Below, one piece after another: positions 32,065-42,600 of a stretch of DNA of 64,000 nt. Under the pieces are notes generated by a model. It saw only the letters and a list, made by a program, of their open reading frames with translations. It was not told where the DNA came from and ran no database searches. Source of the stretch: Emergomyces orientalis (lineage: Eukaryota > Ascomycota > Eurotiomycetes > Onygenales > Ajellomycetaceae). Every line of letters begins with the position of its first letter. Positions within the stretch are counted from its first letter, which is position 1. Location: assembly GCA_002110485.1 (NCBI GenBank), contig MOWL01000067.1:2976001-3040000 (forward strand), written 5' to 3'. The translations under genes were made by a program, and so were the position numbers.

Positions 32065-35059
32065 ATGGCGTCGTCTCAATCCAAGTAAGTCCTGGTGTTC
32101 CTTTATCTGTTGTTCTCGCCGTCGTGAGTGGTTGGTTGGTAGGCTTGCAATGGGGAATCATCTGCAAGTCAATCGTCCTAGCAATTGCGAACTCGACCAC
32201 AATCAACAATAATAGCGAACACGATACACACCCGGCTTCACTTCCTACCAGCAAGCAATTGATCTCAATACAGTTTCACTGCTAACAATAGCCAGTGTTT
32301 ATGGCCGGGACCAGTTCATGAATCCAGGACCTGCCCCGCGCCCACCAGTCGACCGTCCCCGCGTCAACACAGGCGGATCTACTGCTTCCACTGTTGCTAC
32401 CACTTTCAACCAGATGTCCCTAAACTCCCCTTCCACACCCACTCTCTCTGTCTTCCCGAATTCCAGCCAGCTATCGTTGAGCCAAACCAAAACAAACCTA
32501 AGCAGTATGGGTGGAGTCAGCGTCATCAAGGAAGGCTATGTTCGCTGCAAGGAGGATAAGTTCCTGGCCAGCTGGAACCAACGCTATCTCATCCTTCGTG
32601 AATTTCGACTGGACTTCCTCAAGAACGAAACGGGCAAGGTCGTGTTATCTATCCAACTGAGCAATGTCATTAGGGTTTCACGATCGGAAGATTGTAAAAT
32701 GGCCTTTGAGATCATCCGGATAGCAAACCCAAAGGATGTAAACCCCCGCAACCCTTCCACTAATCGAGAACTCGCAACTAAATCTATCACTTGCGAGGTC
32801 AAGAATGACGATGAAATCTACGAATGGATCGACAAAATCTACGAGCGATGCCCTGGAATGGGAGGCGTGTCCAACCCAACCAACTTCAGCCATCGCGTGC
32901 ATGTCGGTTTTGACCCGCGGACGGGTGCCTTTGTAGGACTTCCGGCAGAGTGGGAGAAACTTTTATCTACATCGGCAATCACCAAGGAGGACTACAAAAA
33001 GAACCCACAGGCCGTGATTGAGGCCTTGGAATTTTATTCCGACATTAAAATGCGTGAGCAGAACCCGCAATATTACGATGGCCCGCATGGTGGTGCTAAA
33101 AGCACTAATATGATGCCGATGGGCAATTCTATTGCTGGCCCAAGGCCAAACCAGCAGCAGGGAGGACTGCAGCGCCTTGATAGCCAAGGCCAAAGCGCCG
33201 GAGATCGCTCTCAGAGCTCTTCACCTGCACAATCGCAACGCAAGGCTTCAGATCCTGAGCGCCCGTACGACCAGCAGTACACCTCAGACAGGTCGAAAGA
33301 AATGCCTGATGCAGAGCAGCGCCGCCGTATGGACGAAGAGGCCCGTCGCATCCGAGAAGTTCAACGCCAGCGTGAAGAGGAGCAAAATCGTCGCGAACAT
33401 GAAGCCTATAATGCTTCGCTGCCCAAGAACCGCGTACCAATTGCGCAACAGGAAATTGGAGGCTATTCAGAACCCGATCGATATAACCCTTCGAGAGCAC
33501 CACCACAGGTTCCCGGTAGCGATCGCAGTCGACAACAACCCCCGGGTTCATTGAGGCAGATGACCGCCCAGCGTCCAGCCCCTTCACCACCTACGGTGCA
33601 ACCGAATGGCATGCAATCATCTTCACAGAGACCAGGGGACCTAGCCGGACAGCAAGGGTCTCTACGTTCCGCTCCACGTCAAGATGGATCCCGTCCACAG
33701 CCATCTTCGAACACTGCTCGTTACAATGGTGGAGATGCGCGTGGCCAGACGCCAGTTAAACGTCCAACGCAAAACAATGGCGCTAGTGCTCAAGGTCCTG
33801 CTCCGAGTCGCCTCCCGGCTCCTGTCCAGACAGTTAAACCTCTTAACATTGCTAATAAACAAACAGCTACCAGCACGAAGAAAACTGCCACTCCCGATGG
33901 GGTCCGCCAGGCCGAAGCTGCTTTGACGAAGAAACCCGCGGAGTCTCGGCATAAGGATGTACGGATGTCGACCATGACGGAAAGTGAAGTGATGGAGCGA
34001 CTCAAGCAGATCGTGTCCAGGACTAACCCCAAAGAGTCATATCATAAATATCGAAAAATTGGGCAGGGAGCGTCTGGGTCTGTATACGTTGCTCGCGTCA
34101 ATGAAAAAGCACCATCCTACGTCGCTCAAGAGGTCTACGAAAAAAATGGTTCTCGGAGCCAAGTTGCCATTAAGCAGATGGATTTGAGGAGTCAACCTCG
34201 AAAGGAGCTTATTGTCAATGAAATCATCGTAATGAAGGGTAGCACCCACCCCAACATTGTCAACTACCTGGAATCTTTCCTGCAGGAGCAAGACAACGAG
34301 TTATGGGTTGTCATGGAGTTTATGGAAGGAGGAGCTCTTACGGATGTCATTGATCATAACCCCGTTATACAAGAGGACCAGATCGCTACTATTTGTTACG
34401 AGGTGAGTTTATCGCCTACATAAACCATTTTGGTCGAGGAATAGGTTCTAATAGTGTTATCCTTTCTCTAGACATGTAAGGGCCTGGCACATCTCCATAG
34501 CCAGTCGATCATACATCGTGATATCAAGAGTGACAACGTGTTGCTAGATCGTGCTGGGAATGTGAAGATTAGTACGTATTTCTGGCATATCAAACACTGA
34601 TAAACGGAGTCAACTGATGCTAACCATTACTCTTCCTTTGTTTTTCTAGCTGACTTCGGCTTTTGTGCTAAACTTACCGAATCAAAGAACAAGCGAGCCA
34701 CCATGGTAGGCACGCCCTACTGGATGGCACCCGAGGTCGTGAAGCAAAAGGAGTACGGCCCAAGGGTTGACATTTGGTCACTGGGAATCATGGCTATCGA
34801 GATGATCGAATCCGAACCACCATACCTCAACGAAGAACCACTCAAAGCTCTTTACTTGATCGCAACAAACGGAACCCCCCGCCTGAAAAAGCCCGAGAAA
34901 CTTAGTAAAGAGCTGAAATCCTTCCTCAGCGTGTGTCTCTGCGTCGATGTACAAAGCCGTGCCACTTCTGATGAACTCCTATCCCACGAATTCTTGCGAT
35001 CTGGCTGTAGCCTGGCTAGTCTTGCTGAGCTGCTCCGCTTCAAGAAGAATCCAGGCTAG
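32065..35059 (+). CDS. CLA4: PAK-family Ser/Thr kinase CLA4 (PH-CRIB-kinase)
   Basis: Exons 32065-32084, 32296-34402, 34472-34571 and 34650-35059 join in phase to 878 residues. A PH domain (about 85-190, KEGYVRCKEDKFLASWNQRYLIL) is followed by a CRIB/p21-binding domain (from about 198, SNPTNFSHRVHVGFDPRTGAF) that binds Cdc42/Rac. A long Gln/Ser/Pro-rich linker leads to the kinase domain (about 590-850): Gly loop IGQGASGSVY, HRD at 724-726 (IIHRDIKSDN), DFG at 744-746, and the activation segment VGTPYWMAPEV. PH plus CRIB marks the Cla4 rather than the Ste20 subtype. It should act at the cortex in polarity, septation and hyphal growth. The first exon has only 20 bases (MASSQS-) and is joined through a 211-base intron with acceptor CCAG. 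This start is supported by phase and by the GRDQFMNPGPAPRPP block. Confidence 0.92.
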
Positions 35060-37082
35060 TGAGTTGAGAAATAGGTTCAAGGGAGGAGAAATTAATATTA
35101 AAGCAATCCTTTTTTGTGTTCTTTTCTGCTTTTCTCCCTTTTTTTTTTCTTTCTGTTCTGTTCTCTTATTTTTCTTGTTTTCGATAACTTAGATCTTCGG
35201 ATTTAAAGAAGAAAGACCAAAGACTTGCAATTGGGATAATCTCTTTTCACAATGGTGATTCTGCAAAAAAGCAGAAAAAAGGAAAGATTGCCTCTTTTGA
35301 AAAACAAACAGCCCACTCACGAACCGCACTACACGCTTTATTCAAAAAGTAAAAAAAAGCTTGTCCATAAATCTACACATCTCGAAGCACGATCTGACAC
35401 GAACTTTTTAACGGCTTATTTTTTCTTTGCTATTTTTCGCTTCCTTTTCAAACGGAGCATGTGGGTGGAATCTCATTTCTACGGACCAGACGATAAATTC
35501 AGCAATGATGGATTTGGATGGAGATTTTTAAACCTGCATAGCAACTTTATTTAATTTTATTATTATTATTTTTTTTTTTATATATTTTTTTCTTTTTGTT
35601 TTTTTTCTGGCCTTTTTTTTCTCTTTCTTTCTTATCTCTCTCTACCTTCGCTCTGCCACTCTCTCCGTCTCTCTCCCTGTTTCTTTGGTTCAATTCAGTT
35701 CCTCTTGCTAGCAGGAATTCAGTATGAGAACCGTTTTCTATCTCTTTTACTCTTCCTTTTCTTTCCACGGGAACTCATGCTTTTTAAATGTTGTTTGGTT
35801 GACCTAATATTTAGTTAAACCGTGTTGGGTTTTGTTTTTCGTTTTTTATTTTTCATATTTTCCTTTATTTTCTATGCTTCTTATCACTTGAAGTACCTAG
35901 GTATATTTTATAAGGTGTTTTCGTTCACCTACCTGCCCGCTCTATCTCATGATTATTCCAATTCCTTTTTTGTTTTCTGTTTCTGTTTGTTTAGTCATGT
36001 CTGGGGTGAGTCTTTTCTTCTCTTCTCTTTTCTTTTCTTCTTGTTTATGATTGATTCAAGTTTTTTGATCTAATTGAATACAAATATTTTCCTTTTCTTT
36101 GCTTATAGTAAGTAGTGCAGCTGTGTGTTACACACACACTCTCTCTCTCTGCGTGTTCATTTGGGTTTCAAAGCTTCAACCTTAATACCTTTTTTCTCTT
36201 CAGTCCTTTACAGATAGATACCCTTTTAGTTTCATGACATTATATGTTAGTTATTACCCTTGATCTCTTGATACTTTTAACTCTTGTGACTTATGACTTT
36301 GTGAAGCTTTATTTGACTTTAGTTTAATGTGAAAGAGAGAGGGGAGGGGAGGTAAGTTTCTGTGAGTCAGTTTTAAATGAGGAGGTAAAAGATGAAGGTA
36401 AAAAGTAACAGCCGTAAGGGTAAATGACAGAAGAAGAATTTACGTGACAGAAGGGAGAGAGACAGACTAAGAAGAGAGATATAATAATAGTAATGAAAAT
36501 ACTAATTATGAATAGATAGAATTGTACTCAGAATTGGTTTCTTCCCTTTCGTAGTTTAACAACTTACTACAATTTCCATTATACAAAGATATGACTAGGG
36601 GCCATAAGCTAAAATGCTTTGTCAATGTATAGAAATGAAGGAGAGGCGAGCATAGTTAATGTATCTATTGAATAAACACCAATCAATTCAGTATGTGAGT
36701 ACTATACATATGTAGATTGATATAGTCTGTCCCAATGCACCGCAAAAGACAAGACAAGTGCTTTTTGTACGCGAAAGTTATCTTGAGATACAGTAAGTAG
36801 GTAAATACTTAATATTATACGAAAAAACAAGAATAGGAGGACATCCCAAGGTTATAACTTATATGGGCCCGGAGAGGAAAAACAATAAAGGTATTTTTCT
36901 CCGAGCAAGAGAGAGAGATCCCAGTAGGTAACCTACCCAGCCTGGTATGTCAAAATGAATCCACATCACGAAACCACCCGGTCCGTCTTCCGATCCTCCC
37001 TTCCAACACACAAACTCAGTATCGACAAACTAGTTCGTAGATTCGTAACAGGAAAAGAAAAGGAGCAACACCTCATACCACA
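35060..37082. other. gene-free, pyrimidine-rich intergenic between convergent genes
   Basis: 2 kb between the CLA4 stop (plus) and the SEC12 stop (minus). It is strongly T/C-rich on the plus strand up to 36,100 and AT-rich afterwards, with CA/CT runs near 36131-36150. The frames here are low-complexity Phe/Leu-rich and not credible. No gene seen. Confidence 0.6.
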
Positions 37083-39267
37083 TCAATCCAAATCTCCCCC
37101 AACAGCCCCCTCCATGACCCCGGCAACCTGCCCGAAAAACAGCCCTCTCAAAATAGCTTCCCCTTCCTCCACAGCCCAATGGCCCGCGGCGACAAGTTTC
37201 TCCTTCCACGCCTCACGCTCGTGTTCGTGAAGGTCCTCCCATTTGCGGGTTTGTTGGGCTCTTTCGTCCTCGCCGCTAGGGTCGATGTCTGTGTCCCTGT
37301 CCCCGTTTTCAGGAAGGTGTGGGACTGTTGTAATAGCGACCAGTGATGGATCATGCGGGTGTTCGTGGACAATGATCTTTATAGATCCGTATGCAGATTC
37401 GTCGGGTGTCTCAGGAGGCGGGGTGGCTTCGGGTAACACGCTCGAAAGAGAGGAGAGTAAATCGCGGAGGTTCTGTGTGGGGGTGGTATTTACAATTTGG
37501 ATGGTGGATGTGCCTGGTACTGTCGTTCCCGTTGCGGGGATCGATATCGATGATGTTGTATCTGTATCTCTGTCTGTATCTGTTGGTGTCCGCCATTTTT
37601 GATATTGTGACGACAGCCCGTTTTCAAAAATGTAGGGTCGGGCAATCATTGATCGTAACTTGGGGCTTAGCCAGTCCTGCGCGCCTATCGTTGGCGGTAC
37701 ACCACCTCGTATCTCCGTAAACGCTTGCAGGAAGAATGCGCCTAGTGCCACGACTATCAGTGCCATGAAGCCGCTGAAGAGCGTCTGGAGAAGCTCGGAG
37801 GCCCCCGGTTGGACGAGTACGTAGCGCGGGTTGCGGGATTTGGGGGGCGATGGGGTTAATGGGAGAGTGTGCACGACGACGGTGTTGCCAACGCTTATGG
37901 AGGCGAGTTTAACGTGCTGAGGTCGTACGTCGGCGGAGAGGGGTTGGGTGGGTGGGAGGAAGGTTGAGAAGACAAGGCGCGTCATGGAGAAAGGGTGCAC
38001 ATTGCGGAGGGTGGCGTAGGCGCGGAATTTGCTAAAGGTGCTTTTGCTTTTGCGAGCGTATTCAAGAGTGAGGATCTGGATTGTGTTGTCATTGCTGGAT
38101 ACTGCGATTATGAATTGTCTGGTGCCCATGGCCGATTCGGAGAGAGGGCACACGTCCAGGCCCAGGCCGATTTTCATGGTGCGTGGGAGTCGGGTTCGTC
38201 GGACGACGGTGCCTTCGGGCGCGAGGCCGATAGAGATTATTGCCAGTTCGCAGCCTGCGCGGTCCGGATGGTTGAGTAATACGAGAAAGGACGTTGAGGA
38301 GAGGAATCTGAGAGCTCGGATTTTGCTTCTCTTTTTGCTCCCTTCGAAATAGTCGGGGAATGGCAGCGTGTAGGCTGCCTTGGTTTTCGGAGTAGCGTTC
38401 GATTTCGTCAAATGAGAAACTTTAAAAGTATAGATAGATGTTCCGTCCGTAAATGCGACTTTGAATTTCCCATCCTCGCCCTCACTGCTTGGTAGCATGT
38501 CTACATCCTCAATCTCATCTGTACCCTGCAGCCGAATGCGACCAAGAATATCGGACGCCCCTGGCGTCGATGACGTCGCATTGAACACGACCATTTCCCC
38601 CTGCGGAGCCAAACCGGTAGCTACCGCACCAATACGGGGAGCCTCCACCCCCCTCCATGGCGAAAGCCGCAGTAATCTCTGGTATGTTTCCCGCTTGTCA
38701 TTAGGCTTATAGTTCGGTCTAAATAGTGATGCGCGCGACAAAGGGGTAGTCGTTGGCTGGGCAGGCTGGGCTACGTTCTTTTTCTTGCCCTTTTTAGACT
38801 TCTCCGGGGAGGTGCTTGGGCTGGCTGGCTCTTGTCTGGGTGGGTAATCCAGCTGAAAAGATCTTAGATGCTCATTTTTGTCTTGCCCCTGCTCAGCAAT
38901 GGAGCTGTTGATACCGGCCAGAGCTATGATTGACTTGTCGTTTGATTTCGATACGGCTAGTGAGGTTACGGAGTCTTCATCTCGGGATAGTTCGATATCG
39001 ACAACTTCGGATATCTCGTTGCGCCGGGAGGTATTTAGTAAGGTCTATATAAATATAGTCGGCGTCGCTATTAGCCAGATGTCCTGTTTCTTGCGAAGAG
39101 ATCGTGATGGTTGTTGGCGGTTTACTTGCAATTTTGTTTCCCACACCGCTACGTCCTTCACCGCCGCCGCCGCCTACAAGAAGAAAGCCATTATTCCGAG
39201 GGTCGAAATCCGCGCCGAACAGCGGACAGGAGAGGGTGATTTTCGCGGACCGGATCTCGGGAGCCAT
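37083..39267 (-). CDS. SEC12: ER guanine-nucleotide exchange factor SEC12 (COPII)
   Basis: WD40-type exchange factor that loads GTP on Sar1 at the ER to start COPII coat assembly. Proposed exons are 39267-39130 and 39044-37083 (699 residues). The N-terminus has the Sec12 start pattern (YPLF-like CPLFGADFDPRNNGFLLVGGGGG..., then GVGNKI). A propeller follows, with blocks such as SRDEDSVTSLAV, RIGAVATGLAPQGEMVVFNATS and FIIAVSSNDNTIQIL. A single membrane segment lies at about 464-488 (LFSGFMALIVVALGAFFLQAF), then about 210 residues in the ER lumen. The intron needs a GC donor (GCAAGT) to keep the conserved I-TLLNTSRRNEISEVVDIEL run. A GT donor three bases further in also works with a later acceptor but drops about 12 residues. 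A young Copia element sits 205 bp upstream of the ATG in the same orientation. Confidence 0.88.
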
Positions 39268-39476
39268 GTTGCTGAGGCTCGAGAGAGCTTATTGTCTAAT
39301 GGGCTTTTGTTATATCAATGATAAGCTCGACAGGGCAGATCAGAAGTTATAGCCGAGAAAGAGGAATTGGCCCATAATATATGCAAAAACAGCCAATACT
39401 TGGGTCAAGCAGTGGATACAAACACGTCGAGTTGTTACTTCGGTGTTGTTCCTTGTTCTTCGTTTTGGGTTTAATT

Positions 39477-39578
39477 TCATAGAGTGCATCAAGCCTATCA
39501 TATTGAACTACCTAACTAGCTAAAATATATATGTGTGTGTGGGGCATGTGACCCGGGTAGCCCTAGTATCACCTAACA
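39477..39578 (-). repeat. Copia 3' LTR (102 bp)
   Basis: Identical to 44352-44453. On the element strand it begins TGTTAGGTGATAC and ends GCACTCTATGA. It contains a TATATATT stretch. The ends are set by the adjoining TAATT target duplication. Confidence 0.93.
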
Positions 39579-39585
39579 CCCCCCC
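39579..39585 (-). other. polypurine tract (G7) before the 3' LTR
   Basis: On the element strand GGGGGGG directly precedes the TGTTAG start of the 3' LTR. This is the expected position for the plus-strand DNA primer. Confidence 0.75.
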
Positions 39586-39678
39586 ATGCTAGGGCGCCCC
39601 AGGAGCACGCACACAGGCCACGCCATAGGCATCAAAAATCAAAATAGCAGCTAAGTACAAAACTTTTAGTTAAATCCA

Positions 39679-42600
39679 TTAAGCAGATCCCCCCGAACCA
39701 ATCAAGCCAAGATTAGCCACAAAAGCATTGAATGCGGGCCTAGGCAGCGCCTTCGTAAAACCATCCGCCTTATTCTCCGTTGAGCTGACGTGCCGAATAA
39801 GGAGCTCCTTTTTAGCCACTAGATCGCGTAATATATGGTAGCGGACTTCAATATGCCTCGAGCGCTTAGTTAAAGACTCGCCGTTAGCTAGATCAATGGC
39901 ACCTTTATTATCAATATGCAGATTATTGGAAAGAACATAGCCATCCGCATTCTCAAGCAGTCCCGCATCATGCAGCATATCTTTAAGCCAAATCAGCTCG
40001 CACGCAGCTTCGCTAGCAGCAATATACTCAGCTTCAGTTGTGGACTTCGCCGTAGAGATCTGCCGCTGCGAACGCCATGATACGGGAGCTCCATTGATCA
40101 TTATAATATAGCCCGTAGTCGATTTATATTGGGGGTCTGCACCCGCCCAATCTGAATCCGCGTAGGCCATGGGAGCCAGCCCTTCGTCCCCTATATTCCT
40201 CTTATACAGAATGCCCGTAGTCCTAGTCTTCTTCATATAGCGGAGAACATGCTTCAAAGCAGCCCAGCACTCCTTATTTGGGCGAGAATTGAATCGCGAT
40301 AAATAATTTACCGCGAACATTATATCCGGTCTGGTGCTTGTAACCAGATATTGAAGAGACCCAAGCCCTTGACGATATCGCGTAGCCGTAAAATCATCAT
40401 CAAGGCCCTTATCCTCATCCGGCGAGAACTGGAGCTTTGTGCCAGCATTCATGGGGGTTGGTGCCGGATTGATTGCAGTCATGCCAAAATCATCAAGGAT
40501 CTCATCAATATAGCGTGTTTGCGTGACCAGTAAATCACCATTACGGCCCGCAATTTCCATACCTAAGTATGGCTTATCATCGTCGATTCTTTTGGTGTCA
40601 AAACGCTTCGCAATCTCATCGAGAACCCAGTCAATATCATGCTCATTGGGCCCCGTAACGCGGCAGTCATCAACGTGCAGCGTCAAATACACCTTACGGA
40701 TGGGGTGATATAGGAATCCGCCGTCATACGGTGATATGCGGAAACCAATCGAAGTGAGATGCTCAGTGGCAAGAAAATACCACGTCCTCGCAGCTTGCTT
40801 CAGCCCATACAGGCTCTGGCGAACCAGGCCAACTAGATTGCCCCTGCCATGTTTTATGCCCGTCGGGAGCTGCATATAGATCATTTCTTCCTGTGGCAGC
40901 ACGCCATTAAGGAATGCAGACACGTAATCAATTGCCTTCGATTTCCATCCCCTAGCCGTAGAGATCGCGAATAGGCTTCTGGTTGTAGGACCAGAGACAA
41001 CGGCAGCGTAAGACTTCGTATAATGGACTCCTCGCTGCTGAAGGAATCCGCGAACCACCCATCGTGCGCGAAAGCGGATGGTTTCTCCCTTATTATTTAA
41101 TTTGCGGTCATATACCCATTTACCCGTAAGAACATCCATATCCGGGGACCGCTCAGTAATAACATATGTTTTCTTTTGATTGAACATATCGACCTCCTTC
41201 CTCATTGCTTCGAGCCAATGATGCCAATCAGGGCTCCGTCGAGCCTCCGCTAAGGTCGTGGGACGGTCCGTAAGGGTACTAAGCACGGGCTCATCACCAT
41301 TATCATTAGCATGCTCGTCAGACTCATTAAGGAGATCAACATCACTGTTTATAAGATAGGTAGGCTCAATGGCCTCCTCCAGATCCCCATTGACAAGCAT
41401 CTTCATGATGTGCGGCCGCTCCCTTGCCAGGCGCCGCAGGAGACAGTGCTGCCATCCATCCGCAGGATTCAAAACATCGAGCTCATCCGGTATGTTATTT
41501 GGCTCATGAGGAGCCGGAAGAGCGGCATTAATGAATGACACGTCCTCCACGAGAGCTTCATCAAAAACCACATCTCGTGCTATCTCCAACCTGCGTGCAT
41601 CAGGGTCCCATATGCGAACTTGATGAAGGCCCTGATAACCCACAAAGATCCATTCTTTCCCATCCGTTCTATCCGCAAGCTTATTAGTAACTCGCAGATC
41701 CTTCTTGTAGACCTTGCAGCCCCATCTATGCAGCCAATTCGCCGTGGGCTGCACCCCCATCCATGCTTCAAAGGGGGTCAGCGGAGACCCCTCCTTGCAC
41801 CCGTAAAGCTTCGTAGAGGTGGGAGACATATTGATCAACATAACGGCAGCCTGCATGGCCTCACCCCATAGGTCCCTAGGCTGCCCGCTATCGAATAGCA
41901 AGCTCCTAGTTCTTTCGATTATTATGCGGTTCGCACGTTCCGCTGGACCATTTGATTGTGGGGTATATGGCGTAGTCGTCTCATAGGCAATGCCTCGCTG
42001 TTTACAAAAAGCTTTTAATTCATCGCTCTTGAATTCTCCACCACCATCCCAGTGCAAGGAGCCCACGCATCGCTGCGCAGTGGTCTCAATCATTGTTATA
42101 AAATCCCGTAGTTTCGCGGTTGCTTCACCCTTGGTGGCCATTAAAATGGCCCACCGATATCTCGTGGCATCGTCCGTAATACTCATCCAATAATCAGCCC
42201 CCCCATACGTGGGAACGCCATCCTCATTGAATAAGGTACGCCCACCGCCCGCAAGATCAATAAATAATCGTGCAGCAGGCTTCACTTTTCTAATCATGGG
42301 CTCAAAAGCAGGACGAGCCATCTTAGCCTGCACGCAGGTTTTACAAAAAGGCAGAGCCTTGGAGCCTTTAATCCTCATCCCCATGCGCGGATCCGCGGCC
42401 ATCTTCGCTATATCCATGTGGTTAAGATGACCCAGCTTCAAATGCCATTGCAGCATCGTGAGCTCTACTGGTTTTATATTCATTGATGGCAGAGCCAATA
42501 GCGAGTCATCCACAGCATTTACGGGCCGAAAATCACCATTAGGCATGGCGAATTGAATCAAATCTCGGATTTGCGGAGGCTTTTCAATGACATAGATATC

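Noticed and set aside
39485..39578. 94-bp TG..CA version of the Copia LTR
   Set aside because: Eight more bases are identical in both LTRs and only the 102-base version abuts the TAATT duplication on both sides.
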